From the NCBI GenBank assembly GCA_027315115.1, contig DAHUYQ010000007.1:1-64000 (forward strand): a stretch of 64,000 nt of DNA, read 5' to 3'. Each line of letters starts with the position of its first letter. Positions within the stretch are counted from its first letter, which is position 1. Below are positions 9,123 through 18,033 of the stretch, one piece after another. The notes beneath the pieces are model-generated. The model was given only the letters and a program-made list of their open reading frames with translations, was not told the origin of the DNA and searched no databases. The position numbers and the translations under genes are program-made. This DNA is from Solirubrobacterales bacterium. Lineage in GTDB: Bacteria > Actinomycetota > Thermoleophilia > Solirubrobacterales > Solirubrobacteraceae.

Positions 9123-10586
9123 ATGACGGGCGCGCAGATCACATCAAAGACGGCACAGGTCTCGACCGCAAGACCCGGCGGCCGCGGCAGGCTGGACTGG
9201 GTTCTCGGCCTCACCTCGACGGCCTACTTCATGGTGGCGCTCGACGCGCTGGTGGTCGTCACCGCGCTGCCGCGGATGCAGCGGGACCTGCACGTCGGCC
9301 TCTCCTCCCTGCAATGGACGGTCAACTCCTACGGGATCGCGTTTGCCGCCGGCATCATCACGGCGGCGGCGCTGGGCGACCGCTTCGGACGCCGCCGCGT
9401 CTTCACCGCCGGCCTGGCGCTCTTCGCGGTGGCCTCGGCGGCGTGCGCGCTGGCGCCGAACGCGGGCGAGCTGATCGCCGCGCGCACGGTGCAGGGCCTC
9501 GGCGGCGCGATCGTGCTGCCGCTCAGCCTGACGATCCTCACGACGGCGTTTCCCGCCGAGCGTCGCGGGCTGCTCGTGGGCGTCTACGGCGGGCTCGCCG
9601 GCTTGGCCGTGGCGATCGGCCCGCTCGTGGGCGGCGCGGTCACGCAGGGCATCGACTGGCACTGGATCTTCTGGATCAACGTCCCGATCGGCCTGGTGGC
9701 CGCCGCGCTCGGCACGCGGCTGCTCCCCGAGAGCCGCGGCCCGGCCAAGCGCCTCGACATCTGCGGCGCGACGCTGGTGACGGTGGGGGTGCTCACGGTC
9801 GTGTGGGGGCTCGTGCGCGCGGGAGACGCCGGCTGGTCGAGCGGGGAGGTCGTCGGCACGCTCGCGGGAGGCGCGCTGCTGCTGGTCGCGTTCGTCGTAT
9901 GGGAGGGGCGCGCCCGCGAGCCGATGGTGCCTCTGCGGCTGTTCGCCAGCCGCGACTTCACGCTCGGCAACCTGACCACGTTCCTGATGTCCGGCGCGAC
10001 CTTCGCCGCCGCGTTCCTGCTCGCGCAGGACTTCCAGTTCGCGCGCGGCTACTCGCCGCTTTCGACCGGCCTGCGCCTGCTGCCGTTCTTCGCCACGCCG
10101 ATGTTCGTCGCTCCGATCGCCGGCGCCGTCTCCGACCGGGTCGGCCGCCGACCGCTGATCGTCGCCGGGCTCGCGCTGCAGACCGCCGGCTTCGCGTGGG
10201 TGGCGGCCCGTGGCTCGCTGGCCACGAGCTGGATCGAGATCGCCCTCGCGCTGCTGGTCGCCGGCGTCGGTATCTCGATGGCGCTGCCGACGGTGCCGAC
10301 GGCCGTCCTCGGCGCCGTCAGCGAAGCGGAGATGGGCACGGCCTCGGGCATCAACTACATGGCCCAGCGCTTCGGCGCCGTCTTCGCGATCGCGATCGCG
10401 ACTGCCGTCTTCTCCGCCTACGGGCACCTCGGCTCGCCGGGCGCCGTCACCGCCGGCTTCAGGCCCGCGCTGTGGGCATGTGCCGCGCTCGCGCTCGCGG
10501 CGACGATGAGCGGGCTGGGCATCGCCTCGCGCCCGCCCCGGATGGAGAGCGCGCCCGCCGCGACCGAGGATCTGATCGCCGCCTGA
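9123..10586 (+). CDS. MFS drug exporter, DHA2 family
   Basis: A 487-residue 14-helix transporter. LGDRFGRRRVFTAGLALF is the loop 2-3 motif and ARTVQGLGGAIVLPLSLTIL the helix-4 motif; ALDALVVVTALPRMQRDL matches the conserved helix 1 of the EmrB/QacA group. The ATG at 9123 follows GGAGG with good spacing; the longer upstream frame is not needed. It is divergent from the DGPF/sigma pair and is followed after 62 bp by an SRPBCC gene, perhaps in one transcript. Confidence 0.87.
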   Translation: MTGAQITSKTAQVSTARPGGRGRLDWVLGLTSTAYFMVALDALVVVTALPRMQRDLHVGLSSLQWTVNSYGIAFAAGIITAAALGDRFGRRRVFTAGLALFAVASAACALAPNAGELIAARTVQGLGGAIVLPLSLTILTTAFPAERRGLLVGVYGGLAGLAVAIGPLVGGAVTQGIDWHWIFWINVPIGLVAAALGTRLLPESRGPAKRLDICGATLVTVGVLTVVWGLVRAGDAGWSSGEVVGTLAGGALLLVAFVVWEGRAREPMVPLRLFASRDFTLGNLTTFLMSGATFAAAFLLAQDFQFARGYSPLSTGLRLLPFFATPMFVAPIAGAVSDRVGRRPLIVAGLALQTAGFAWVAARGSLATSWIEIALALLVAGVGISMALPTVPTAVLGAVSEAEMGTASGINYMAQRFGAVFAIAIATAVFSAYGHLGSPGAVTAGFRPALWACAALALAATMSGLGIASRPPRMESAPAATEDLIAA

Positions 10587-10648
10587 GCGCCCTACACGAC
10601 TTCACCCACCACGACAACCGTCAACACAAACAAGAGAGGAACGAGAAC

Positions 10649-11098
10649 ATGGCAGAGATCCTTCACCGCATCTCGATCGCGGCACCGCCCAGCGAGGTCC
10701 ACGACCTGATCGCCACCAAGCAGGGGATAGAGAGATGGTGGACCGGCCGCGCCGTCGACGGCGAGGCTACCGTCGGCGGCCAGATGGCGTTCCGCTTCAG
10801 GGCAGGCGGCACGCCGGCCGCCGTCGTGGAGGTGCTCGGCGACACGCCTGAGCAGATCGCCTGGCGCTGCGTCGAAGGCCCCGAGGACTGGCGCGATACG
10901 CGCATCACGTTCTCACTGAAGCCATCCGCCGACGGCGGCACGACGCTGCTGTTCGAGCACGCGGGATGGCGAGAGCCCAACGAGTTCATGGGCGGCTGCA
11001 CGACCAACTGGGGCGCCTACCTGACGAGCCTCAAGTCCGGCGCCGAGGGCCACGGCTTCGGCCCCTATCCGGCAGGCGAGATCAGCCGCTGGGGCTGA
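10649..11098 (+). CDS. SRPBCC (AHSA1-like) protein
   Basis: A 149-residue single-domain protein. The opening ILHRISIAAPPSEVHDLIAT, the motif GIERWWTGRAV and the C-terminal TNWGAYLTSLKS are characteristic of the AHSA1/START-like branch, which forms a hydrophobic ligand pocket. The ligand is unknown. GAGAGGA precedes the ATG. Genes of this kind are often linked to DGPF/sigma or efflux genes in actinobacteria, as here. Confidence 0.8.
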   Translation: MAEILHRISIAAPPSEVHDLIATKQGIERWWTGRAVDGEATVGGQMAFRFRAGGTPAAVVEVLGDTPEQIAWRCVEGPEDWRDTRITFSLKPSADGGTTLLFEHAGWREPNEFMGGCTTNWGAYLTSLKSGAEGHGFGPYPAGEISRWG

Positions 11099-11173
11099 TT
11101 CAGCAGACAGAGCACGCTGGGCGAGCGTCGGCGGGTCCTTGGCGAGCGCGGCGACCAGCACCGCGCCTGGCGG

Positions 11174-12052
<879 letters not shown>

Positions 12053-12149
12053 CGATGAATCTTACGGGCGACGGCGCTCGTCGAGCTCGCGCCGCGGAAG
12101 CGTGACGCATGCGGCCGAGGCCGCCCTGCCGTGAGGTAGCCTTCGCCCG

Positions 12150-12971
12150 GTGACCGCCACGAGCCGAGTCGCGTTGGTGACGGGAGCGTCCTCCGGGATC
12201 GGTCTGGCGACCGCGCGGCGGCTCGCGCGCGAACCGGGCACCGAACTGATCCTGGTGGCGCGTCGCGAGGAGCGCCTGCGCGAGCTTGCGGAGTCGCTGC
12301 CGTGTCCAGCCGGCTGGGTCGCGGTCGATCTCACCGCCGAGGACGCGCCGGCACGGGTGCGCGCCGCGGTGCAGGAGCGCGGCGACCGCCTGCATCTGCT
12401 GGTCAACAACGCCGGCGCCGCCTGGCGCGGCAGCTTCGCCGAGACCGGCTACGCCAATCTGCGCCGCCACATGGAGATCAACTTCGACGCTGTCGCGCGT
12501 CTCACGGAGGCGCTGCTGCCGACGCTGCGGCGCAGCGCCCCGAGCGCGATCGTGAACGTCGCGAGCACCGCGGGGCGCGTCTCGCGGGCCCGGTCGGGCG
12601 CCTACTCGGCCAGCAAGTTCGCCCTGATCGGCTGGAGCGACGCGCTGCACCTCGAGGAGGCGCCGCACGGCGTGCACGTGGGCGTCGTGCTGCCCGGCTT
12701 CGTCCCGACCGAGGGCTTCCCGGCGACCGAGCTGCGCGAGAAGGCGCTCACCCGCATGATGCTCTCCAGCCCCGAGCGTGTCGCCGAGGCGATCTGCCAG
12801 GCCGGGCCGGGCGGCCGAGCCGAACGCTACGTGCCGCGCGCCTACGCGCTCGCGGGCCTCTCACGGATGCTGCTGCCGGGAGTCGTGCGACGGGTGCTCG
12901 GCAGCGGCGCGGCCGGCTCGCTCACCACGAGCACCGCGGCTGAAGCGGCAGACAGCGACGACGGGCGCTGA
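12150..12971 (+). CDS. Short-chain dehydrogenase/reductase
   Basis: A 273-residue classical SDR. The cofactor motif TGASSGIG is at residues 11-18, NNAG near 92, and the catalytic Tyr152/Lys156 pair in YSASK. An Arg in VARREER after the second strand suggests NADPH preference. The C-terminal part (RAYALAGLSRMLLPGVVRRVLG) may touch the membrane, as in reductases of hydrophobic substrates. GTG start, with TAGCCT 7 nt upstream indicating a leaderless transcript. The substrate is unknown. Confidence 0.85.
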   Translation: MTATSRVALVTGASSGIGLATARRLAREPGTELILVARREERLRELAESLPCPAGWVAVDLTAEDAPARVRAAVQERGDRLHLLVNNAGAAWRGSFAETGYANLRRHMEINFDAVARLTEALLPTLRRSAPSAIVNVASTAGRVSRARSGAYSASKFALIGWSDALHLEEAPHGVHVGVVLPGFVPTEGFPATELREKALTRMMLSSPERVAEAICQAGPGGRAERYVPRAYALAGLSRMLLPGVVRRVLGSGAAGSLTTSTAAEAADSDDGR

Positions 12972-12979
12972 GGCCGTCA

Positions 12980-13110
12980 GCCGCGCGCGGCGGGCGTCAG
13001 GCGCGCCGGCAGGTCTCAGGCGGCTGCCGGCGCTCGGGGTCCCGGCCGCCGGCCCGCGCGGCGGGCGTCAGGCGCGCGGCGAGCACGGGGCTCAGGCGCC
13101 GCCGCAGGTC
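12980..13110. repeat. Imperfect GC-rich direct repeats
   Basis: The intergenic stretch repeats GGCGGGCGTCAGGCGCGC twice and CGCAGGTCTCAGGCG-like units twice, in the order A-B-A'-B'. It looks like a decayed tandem duplication between two convergent genes; no coding sense or terminator was clear. Confidence 0.5.
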
Positions 13111-13986
13111 TCAGGCGCCTGCGTGCGCCGTACCCGGCAGCACCGCATCCGCCTGAGCGCCGGAGTGCCCGAGGCTGCCCTCGACGTGCTCGACGATCAG
13201 CTTCGTCACCAGCTCGGCGTCATCCCACACCGGCACATGCCCGCAGCCGGGCAGCGCGACTGCCTTGACGCCCGGGATCTCGCGACGGTAGCGGGGAGCG
13301 TGACGGGGGCCGGGCAGCACCCGGTCGAACTGCGGCGTCGCCAACAGCACCGGACAGGCGATCCGGTCCAGGTCGCCGATCGTGAGCCCGGCCTCGTCGG
13401 CCGACAGCGCATTGATCGCCCGCCGGCTGATCGAGCAGCGCAAGGCCGCCTCCGAGATCGCCGCGGCGTCCGCCGGAGACACGAGCTCGCCGTGACGCAT
13501 GATTTCCCTGAAGGCCAGGCGGCGCGTCCCGGGACGTCTCATGATCCGCTCGCTCCACGCATGGGTGCGCTCGAGCATCTTGATCTGCCTGGCGAAGAAC
13601 CTTCCGATGCGCGGGCCCTCGCCGTCGCCACAGCTCCAGCCGCCCGCGGGCGCGAGCGCGACAACGGACCGCGCGCGGCCGCGCTTGGCCAGCTCGAGCG
13701 CCACGCCACCGCCCATCGAGTTCCCCACGAAGTGCGCCGTGCCGACGCCCAGATCGTCAAGGAAGCCTTCGATCGCGTCGGTAGCGTGCTCGAAGGTGAC
13801 CGGCTTCTCGCCGGGATAGGCAGGGCCGCCATGGTGCCCCGGCAGCGTCGGCGCGATCACTTCGTAGCGAGTGACCAGGTCGGCAAGGATCGGGCGCCAG
13901 AGCACCCATGACGCGGTGAAGCCGTGCAGGAGCACGACGGGCTCACCTGATCCAGCGGAGTACATCGCGGGCGATAGTTCGGACAT
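13111..13986 (-). CDS. Alpha/beta hydrolase
   Basis: A 291-residue hydrolase. VVLLHGFTASWVLW supplies the oxyanion region, FVGNSMGGGVAL gives the nucleophile Ser90, and GCGHVPVWDD the catalytic His near residue 255. This is the serine-hydrolase version, unlike the Asp-nucleophile neighbour at 11.2 kb. The open frame extends upstream to 14322, but the ATG at 13986 is preferred: it matches the family N-terminus and has a TAGACT box 7 nt upstream. The substrate is unknown. Confidence 0.83.
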   Translation of the reverse strand: MSELSPAMYSAGSGEPVVLLHGFTASWVLWRPILADLVTRYEVIAPTLPGHHGGPAYPGEKPVTFEHATDAIEGFLDDLGVGTAHFVGNSMGGGVALELAKRGRARSVVALAPAGGWSCGDGEGPRIGRFFARQIKMLERTHAWSERIMRRPGTRRLAFREIMRHGELVSPADAAAISEAALRCSISRRAINALSADEAGLTIGDLDRIACPVLLATPQFDRVLPGPRHAPRYRREIPGVKAVALPGCGHVPVWDDAELVTKLIVEHVEGSLGHSGAQADAVLPGTAHAGA

Positions 13987-14077
13987 GGGCGTGAGTCTAA
14001 CCGCGTCAGAGGCGGGGCGCCAGTCCCGATCGGCCGCACAGTGCATCTCGCCGCCTAGCAGGAGGCGTGAGGAAACC

Positions 14078-14452
14078 TCAAAGGCGCCACGGCGGATCGA
14101 GCCGGCTCTCGCCGGCGTGGTAGATGAAGACGCGATGCCCGTCAGGGTCGAGCAAGATCGCCTCGCGCCAGAGGTACGGCTGGTCCGTCGCGGGGCACGC
14201 GAGCTCAAAGCCGGCTCGTTCGAGTGCCTGCGCAGCACCATCGACTTCATCGACCTCGAAGTGGATGGACGCCGTGGGATCAACCGTCGATCGCTCGGCC
14301 CGCTGCAATGAGAGAGTCGCATCGCCCTCGGGCGATACGAAGCGCGCGTAGTCGGGGTAGTTGGCGACGATCTGCCTGAGCCCCAGCCGCGCGTAGAAGT
14401 CGGCCGAGGCTTCGACGTCGCTGACCCTGAGCGTCACGTGGTTCAGGCGCAA
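14078..14452 (-). CDS. VOC (glyoxalase/bleomycin-resistance) family protein
   Basis: A 124-residue metal-fold protein. LNHVTLRVSDVEASADFYARLG is the standard VOC opening (read in two parts), IHFEVDEVDGAAQALE begins the second half, and LLDPDGHRVFIY closes it. The best start is TTG at 14452, preceded by GGAG; the longer upstream frame overlaps the GST gene. It follows the GST by 13 bp, so the two form an operon that may handle electrophiles or antibiotics. Confidence 0.8.
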   Translation of the reverse strand: MRLNHVTLRVSDVEASADFYARLGLRQIVANYPDYARFVSPEGDATLSLQRAERSTVDPTASIHFEVDEVDGAAQALERAGFELACPATDQPYLWREAILLDPDGHRVFIYHAGESRLDPPWRL

Positions 14453-14465
14453 CTCATCGCTCCGC

Positions 14466-15062
14466 TCACGCCGTGATCGGCTTGTGCCCCGGTTGCGCCG
14501 CGACTCGATCGAGCCAACGGCCGATGGCCGGATAGCGGGACAGATCGAAACCGCCCTCTTCCGCCACGTGCGTGTAGGCGTAGAGCGCGATGTCGGCGAT
14601 CGTGTAGCGGCCGGCGACCAGAAACTCTCGGGTCGCAAGCTCTCGCTCCATCGCGTCGAGCGCCTCGTAGCCCGCCCGGCGCCGCGCTTCGACGACCGGC
14701 TCGGGTGGCGCGGCAGCGGCGATGGACAGCCAGTACCTGAGCACGGCGATGTTCGGCTCGTGGCTGTACTGCTCGAAGAACATCCACTGGAGCGCCTTGG
14801 CGCGCTCGAAGCTCTCGTCGGGCAGGTACCTCGTGCCGAGGCTCAGGAACCAAAGGATCGCGTTTGACTCTGCAAGCGCGCGGCCGTCGTCCAGCACCAG
14901 GGTGGGCACTCGAAGGGCGGGATTGATCTCGCCAAGCAACTCGGAGCGACCGGATCGGTCGACGACGTCGATCTCACGGCGCTCGCAGTCCAGGCCGAGC
15001 TGGGCCAAGAGCAGCCTGACCTTGTAGCAGTTGCCTGAGACCTGAGAGTCGTAGAGGAGCAA
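14466..15062 (-). CDS. Glutathione S-transferase-like protein
   Basis: A 198-residue two-domain protein. The thioredoxin-like domain (residues 1-80) has YDSQVSGNCYKVRLLLAQLG and the cis-Pro/Ser segment RVPTLVLDDGRALAESNAIL; the helical domain contains FLVAGRYTIADIALYAYTHV. Actinobacteria usually lack glutathione, so the thiol may differ or the role may be non-enzymatic. The start codon is TTG at 15062. It forms an operon with the downstream VOC gene. Confidence 0.83.
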   Translation of the reverse strand: MLLYDSQVSGNCYKVRLLLAQLGLDCERREIDVVDRSGRSELLGEINPALRVPTLVLDDGRALAESNAILWFLSLGTRYLPDESFERAKALQWMFFEQYSHEPNIAVLRYWLSIAAAAPPEPVVEARRRAGYEALDAMERELATREFLVAGRYTIADIALYAYTHVAEEGGFDLSRYPAIGRWLDRVAAQPGHKPITA

Positions 15063-15158
15063 TGGCTATGACACTCGCACAGCGGCTCGCTCGGGAGCGA
15101 CTTGATTTGGCCTTGGGACGGTATGGCATCCGGCGCGGCGTGTCAAGGTTTCAGACTG

Positions 15159-16193
15159 TTAGGAGCAGGGCTGCAATGGCGGTTTGGGCGCAGACGGGAC
15201 GCGTTTGCATTCTTCACGGATGCCTTCTTCGAGTTCTTCGGCTTCTCTAGCGTTTTCGCATGGAGGCAGAAGAACTTCGCTATAGGCGGCATTTTCTTCC
15301 TCTTCCGCTTCGCATGCTTCGCGTCTTTCCAAGGCGTGGGCACTCGCCTGTTCGTTCGCCTTCTCTTCGGCCTTTTCGGCGGCGTCCGCCGCCTTTTCTT
15401 TGGCATCCTCGATGTCGCTTTCGCTGTCTTCGCAATGCGCGCCGCAGTCGTGGCTCCACGCGATGGTTCCAATGAGCTTGGGGTGCTTGACCGGGGCCAG
15501 CACACGCATGCGTGTAAACCGCAGGGAACCGTCCCATGCGGTCCGGGGCCGGTAAGCGTCGAGGATCACGGCTTGCGCATGGTGTTCCACCACGCGGTAG
15601 GCCGCTCCCCATAGCGTCAATGTGGACCCGGTCCCGCGCACTTCGATCCATGTGGCTCCGTCAATCGTGAACTGTGGTGTTTCGTGCGGTTCCTGGTGTG
15701 GCCACGAGGTACCCACGAGAATGCCTGGCGGCGCGACGAGGGCGCCTGCGCCAGTTTGGATAGTCACGGAAGCGCAATGGTGAGAGGGGTTGAGCGTAGC
15801 GTCCCGTGCCCAACCGAGCTGACGGAGGACGGTGTACGGAACCAGGACACCGCAAGCGCTCCCGACGAACGGAAAAATCTCCGAGTGCATTGGCAGCACG
15901 ATCCAGCCGAGATAGTGTCGTGGCGCAATCTCTCCGCGTGTCAAGAGGAAAGCGGTGTCTTGGCAATGGCTTCCCCCCGCGACGCTCACGCTAGCCCAGC
16001 GTGCCTGGGGCGCTCGTGAGACACGTACCTGCGAGGCCGCGCAGCCCTCGCGGCGTAGCCACGGATTTTGAGCGAACACCGTGGCCGCAGCTTGGGTCTG
16101 TGTCGTTGAAGCCTTGGCGTTTGTCGTTGCCGCGCATCCCGCGATAGCGAAACCCATGATCGTGATCGCCGCAAACCTGCTGGTCCGCCTCAC
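15159..16193 (-). CDS. Unrecognised lipoprotein with charged C-terminal coiled coil
   Basis: About 344 residues. After VRRTSRF a hydrophobic segment ends in AIAGC, a lipobox, so the protein should be membrane-anchored outside the cell. The central part is rich in Trp and Cys (about eight Cys). Residues about 255-330 form a Glu/Lys/Ala-rich predicted coiled coil. I place the start at GTG 16193, because it aligns with the ATG of the next minus-strand gene (17740) across a shared upstream cassette; the frame also opens at TTG 16232. No family was recognised. Base composition is lower in GC than the flanks. Confidence 0.55.
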   Translation of the reverse strand: MRRTSRFAAITIMGFAIAGCAATTNAKASTTQTQAAATVFAQNPWLRREGCAASQVRVSRAPQARWASVSVAGGSHCQDTAFLLTRGEIAPRHYLGWIVLPMHSEIFPFVGSACGVLVPYTVLRQLGWARDATLNPSHHCASVTIQTGAGALVAPPGILVGTSWPHQEPHETPQFTIDGATWIEVRGTGSTLTLWGAAYRVVEHHAQAVILDAYRPRTAWDGSLRFTRMRVLAPVKHPKLIGTIAWSHDCGAHCEDSESDIEDAKEKAADAAEKAEEKANEQASAHALERREACEAEEEENAAYSEVLLPPCENAREAEELEEGIREECKRVPSAPKPPLQPCS

Positions 16194-16390
16194 TGCCCGC
16201 CCCGTTTCTCTAGCTCCTTGAGAGCCCCGCAACGTACCATCCTCTGGAAAGGATTGCCTTCCAATGATCGTAGCCGCCCCGAAGACTTCGGAGACGCGCT
16301 CCTAGACCTCCAAGCCGCGCTGCCCGCCTGGTGGCAGACCCGGAACCCGGACTCGGTGCTGTATGGGCTGCTCGTGTCGACGGCGGACGC
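16194..16390. repeat. Upstream cassette, copy A
   Basis: About 170-200 bp immediately upstream of the lipoprotein gene matches 17741-17943 upstream of the next minus-strand gene. Shared blocks include TTGAGAGCCC, CGTACCA, GCGCTCCTAGA and GACTCGGTGCTGTA. Similarity continues into the ribosome-binding region before each start codon. Confidence 0.6.
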
Positions 16391-16679
16391 CACGAACCGG
16401 CTCGCCCAGACCTGGTGGCACACGCTTCAGGATCAGAGCATCACGACCGTCTCCAAGCAAGGTCTGCCGGCGAACTTCGCATTCGCATGGGGGCTACAGG
16501 CCGAAGAAGACGCGCTCGGCGAAGACGGCCTACGCGCCTACATCGAAGCGTGCGCACAGGAGGACGGCAGCGTCCGTAGCCTGGAGAACACACACTTTGA
16601 CTATCGCGTGGATGCCGCCCAGGACCTCCGGCATACCAGACAGCCACACAACAGCGCGCGCGTTCGAGACGTCATATGA
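16218..16679 (+). pseudogene. Possible remnant of a phage-like or unknown gene
   Basis: An open frame of about 153 codons without a normal start (TTG only). The residues DALLDLQAALPAWWQTRNPD and ENTHFDYRV look protein-like, with a weak resemblance to phage tail modules. The same segment occurs at 17848-17943 with frameshifts, where the frame is not kept. It may be a decayed gene or a chance frame across a duplicated regulatory cassette. Confidence 0.3.
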
Positions 16680-16739
16680 GCCATCTCCCACGCGCCCAAC
16701 GCTGGTGACCAGGGATAGGCACGTCTCGAATCGAGCTAT

Positions 16740-16756
16740 CTCACCCTGTAGGTGAG
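16740..16756. terminator. Small hairpin
   Basis: CTCACC-CTGTA-GGTGAG is a perfect 6-bp stem in the gap between the remnant and the convergent membrane-protein gene. It may act as a terminator for either strand. The rest of 16680-16873 is AT-rich and holds nothing else I can support. Confidence 0.35.
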
Positions 16757-16873
16757 CTGCCCGCGCATCCGTGCGCAACTCTGAATCACAGATGCTTTAT
16801 AATATCTACTCGTCGCCGGGTGAGTCGCACGACCAACAGTCCCCAACAACATGCAGCCGTATCAGGCGTGCCT

Positions 16874-17317
16874 CTACATCATCAAGGCGTAATGCACTAC
16901 AAGCGCGATCACGGTAGCGACGACGAAGGCGAGTAGGATAAGCCCTCCCACGGAGAAGATGACCGTTGCGCCGCGCGTGACGATCGGTGTTCCCTTGATG
17001 GCTACCGGTTTTTGTCGAGCTGTTTCTGCTCGATGCAGGTTTGGTGGCGTGATGATGCCGGCGTCGCGTCCTTCCCGAATGAGCTGATTGCGGTGTTTGA
17101 TCGCGTCACGGTAGTTCTCTTCGGCCTCGATCATCGCTACCTTTGCGTCGGCCGCCTTGCGTCTATCCCTGTCGGCAAGCTTCGCGAGAAGGAGCGCCCC
17201 GCCGAACCCGAACAACACACCCCAAAGGGTGCCGCGCACCGGGTGGGCGCTGAAGGCATCCAGCAGTGAAAAGACGCCTATCAGTCCACACACCCAGGCC
17301 ATCAAGCGATTAAACAT
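16874..17317 (-). CDS. Unrecognised small membrane protein
   Basis: A 147-residue protein. Two hydrophobic segments at residues about 5-45, a charged cytoplasmic-type helical linker at 47-95 (DRDRRKAADAKVAMIEAEEN), then a hydrophobic C-terminal segment at about 115-147. No family was recognised. It lies 27 bp downstream of the single-pass protein at 17345 and probably shares its transcript. The low-GC composition suggests horizontal acquisition with its neighbours. Confidence 0.55.
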   Translation of the reverse strand: MFNRLMAWVCGLIGVFSLLDAFSAHPVRGTLWGVLFGFGGALLLAKLADRDRRKAADAKVAMIEAEENYRDAIKHRNQLIREGRDAGIITPPNLHRAETARQKPVAIKGTPIVTRGATVIFSVGGLILLAFVVATVIALVVHYALMM

Positions 17318-17344
17318 AATGGTGCTTCCATTTCCATCGACTCA

Positions 17345-17740
17345 TCATTCTTTGGTGCCGTAAAGCGCGTTATCGCAGTTGGATGAGATCTGTTGGTTGT
17401 TGGTGATCGCAAAGTAGGGTTTGCGTTCGGAGTAGCTCCCCGGCAGTTCCCAACTGATGGAGAGGCCATCGACCTCGCTCTGAAGCTCCGGCACACAGAC
17501 GAAAAGCGCACCGATCTTGGGGCCGATTTCGTCCAACTTGCCCGTGATCGTATGGACTTCGCGCGCCGTTTCGGCGACTTCGGTGTTGTCGCTGATCGCG
17601 TGTAGCTGGCCGTCTGCATGGCGAAGCTCCCTCGCGAGCGTTTCTGCTCGCCCGAGCGCCACGAGCGCGATCGTGAGCGCCGCGACCGTCAGGACCCCTC
17701 CCAAACCTGCTGCCACGCGCGTCAACCATCGTCGTTCCAT
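17345..17740 (-). CDS. Unrecognised single-pass membrane-anchored protein
   Basis: A 131-residue protein. One transmembrane segment (residues about 8-28, AAGLGGVLTVAALTIALVAL) is followed by a helical stretch containing ATAR-type heptads and then an extracytoplasmic tail with two Cys (C79 region and near the C-terminus). The ATG at 17740 follows a purine-rich GGGGGA site. It is the first gene of a two-gene operon and shares its upstream cassette with the lipoprotein gene at 15159. The function is unknown. Confidence 0.55.
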   Translation of the reverse strand: MERRWLTRVAAGLGGVLTVAALTIALVALGRAETLARELRHADGQLHAISDNTEVAETAREVHTITGKLDEIGPKIGALFVCVPELQSEVDGLSISWELPGSYSERKPYFAITNNQQISSNCDNALYGTKE

Positions 17741-17943
17741 GCCTGTGATCCCCCTTCTCGTCTCCTGTTTGAGAGCCCTGCACCGTACCACCGCATGGAA
17801 TGGACTGCCTTCCGATGCCCGTAGCTGTCGATGATCCTCACCCTTCGGCGGCGCGCTCCTAGATCTTCAGGCGGCGGTCCCCGCCTGTTGGCAGACTCGG
17901 ACCCCCGACTCGGTGCTGTACGGGCTACTGGCGTCGGCAGATG
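17741..17943. repeat. Upstream cassette, copy B
   Basis: Homologous to copy A at 16194-16390. The same coding-like string (ALLDLQAAVPACWQTRTPDS) is still visible at 17851-17910 but is broken upstream by a stop and frame changes. Confidence 0.6.
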
Positions 17944-18011
17944 ACCAGCCGGTCACCGACGCGATCATACGCCGGCGAACGTGCCCGACCGAGATAGTGG
18001 CGATACGCGCG

Positions 18012-18029
18012 ATCCGTGATATATCGGAT
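18012..18029. promoter_or_regulatory. Dyad over the oxidoreductase start
   Basis: ATCCG-N8-CGGAT surrounds GATATATC directly at the 5' end of the oxidoreductase gene. TATATC lies 8 nt before the ATG at 18034 and could be a -10 box inside an operator. Confidence 0.35.
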
Positions 18030-18033
18030 GCCC

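Noticed and set aside
12980-13110. Repeats that could suggest a CRISPR-like array
   Set aside because: Only two degenerate A-B units with no regular spacers and no cas genes; better read as a decayed duplication.
13987-14322. N-terminal extension of the alpha/beta hydrolase frame
   Set aside because: It runs antisense-like through the VOC gene, has no ribosome site, and the hydrolase family starts at the ATG at 13986 with a good -10 box.
18016-18033. GTG at 18016 as start of the oxidoreductase
   Set aside because: It lies inside the dyad and gives a short odd tail; the ATG at 18034 with a TATATC box 8 nt upstream fits better, though not decisively.
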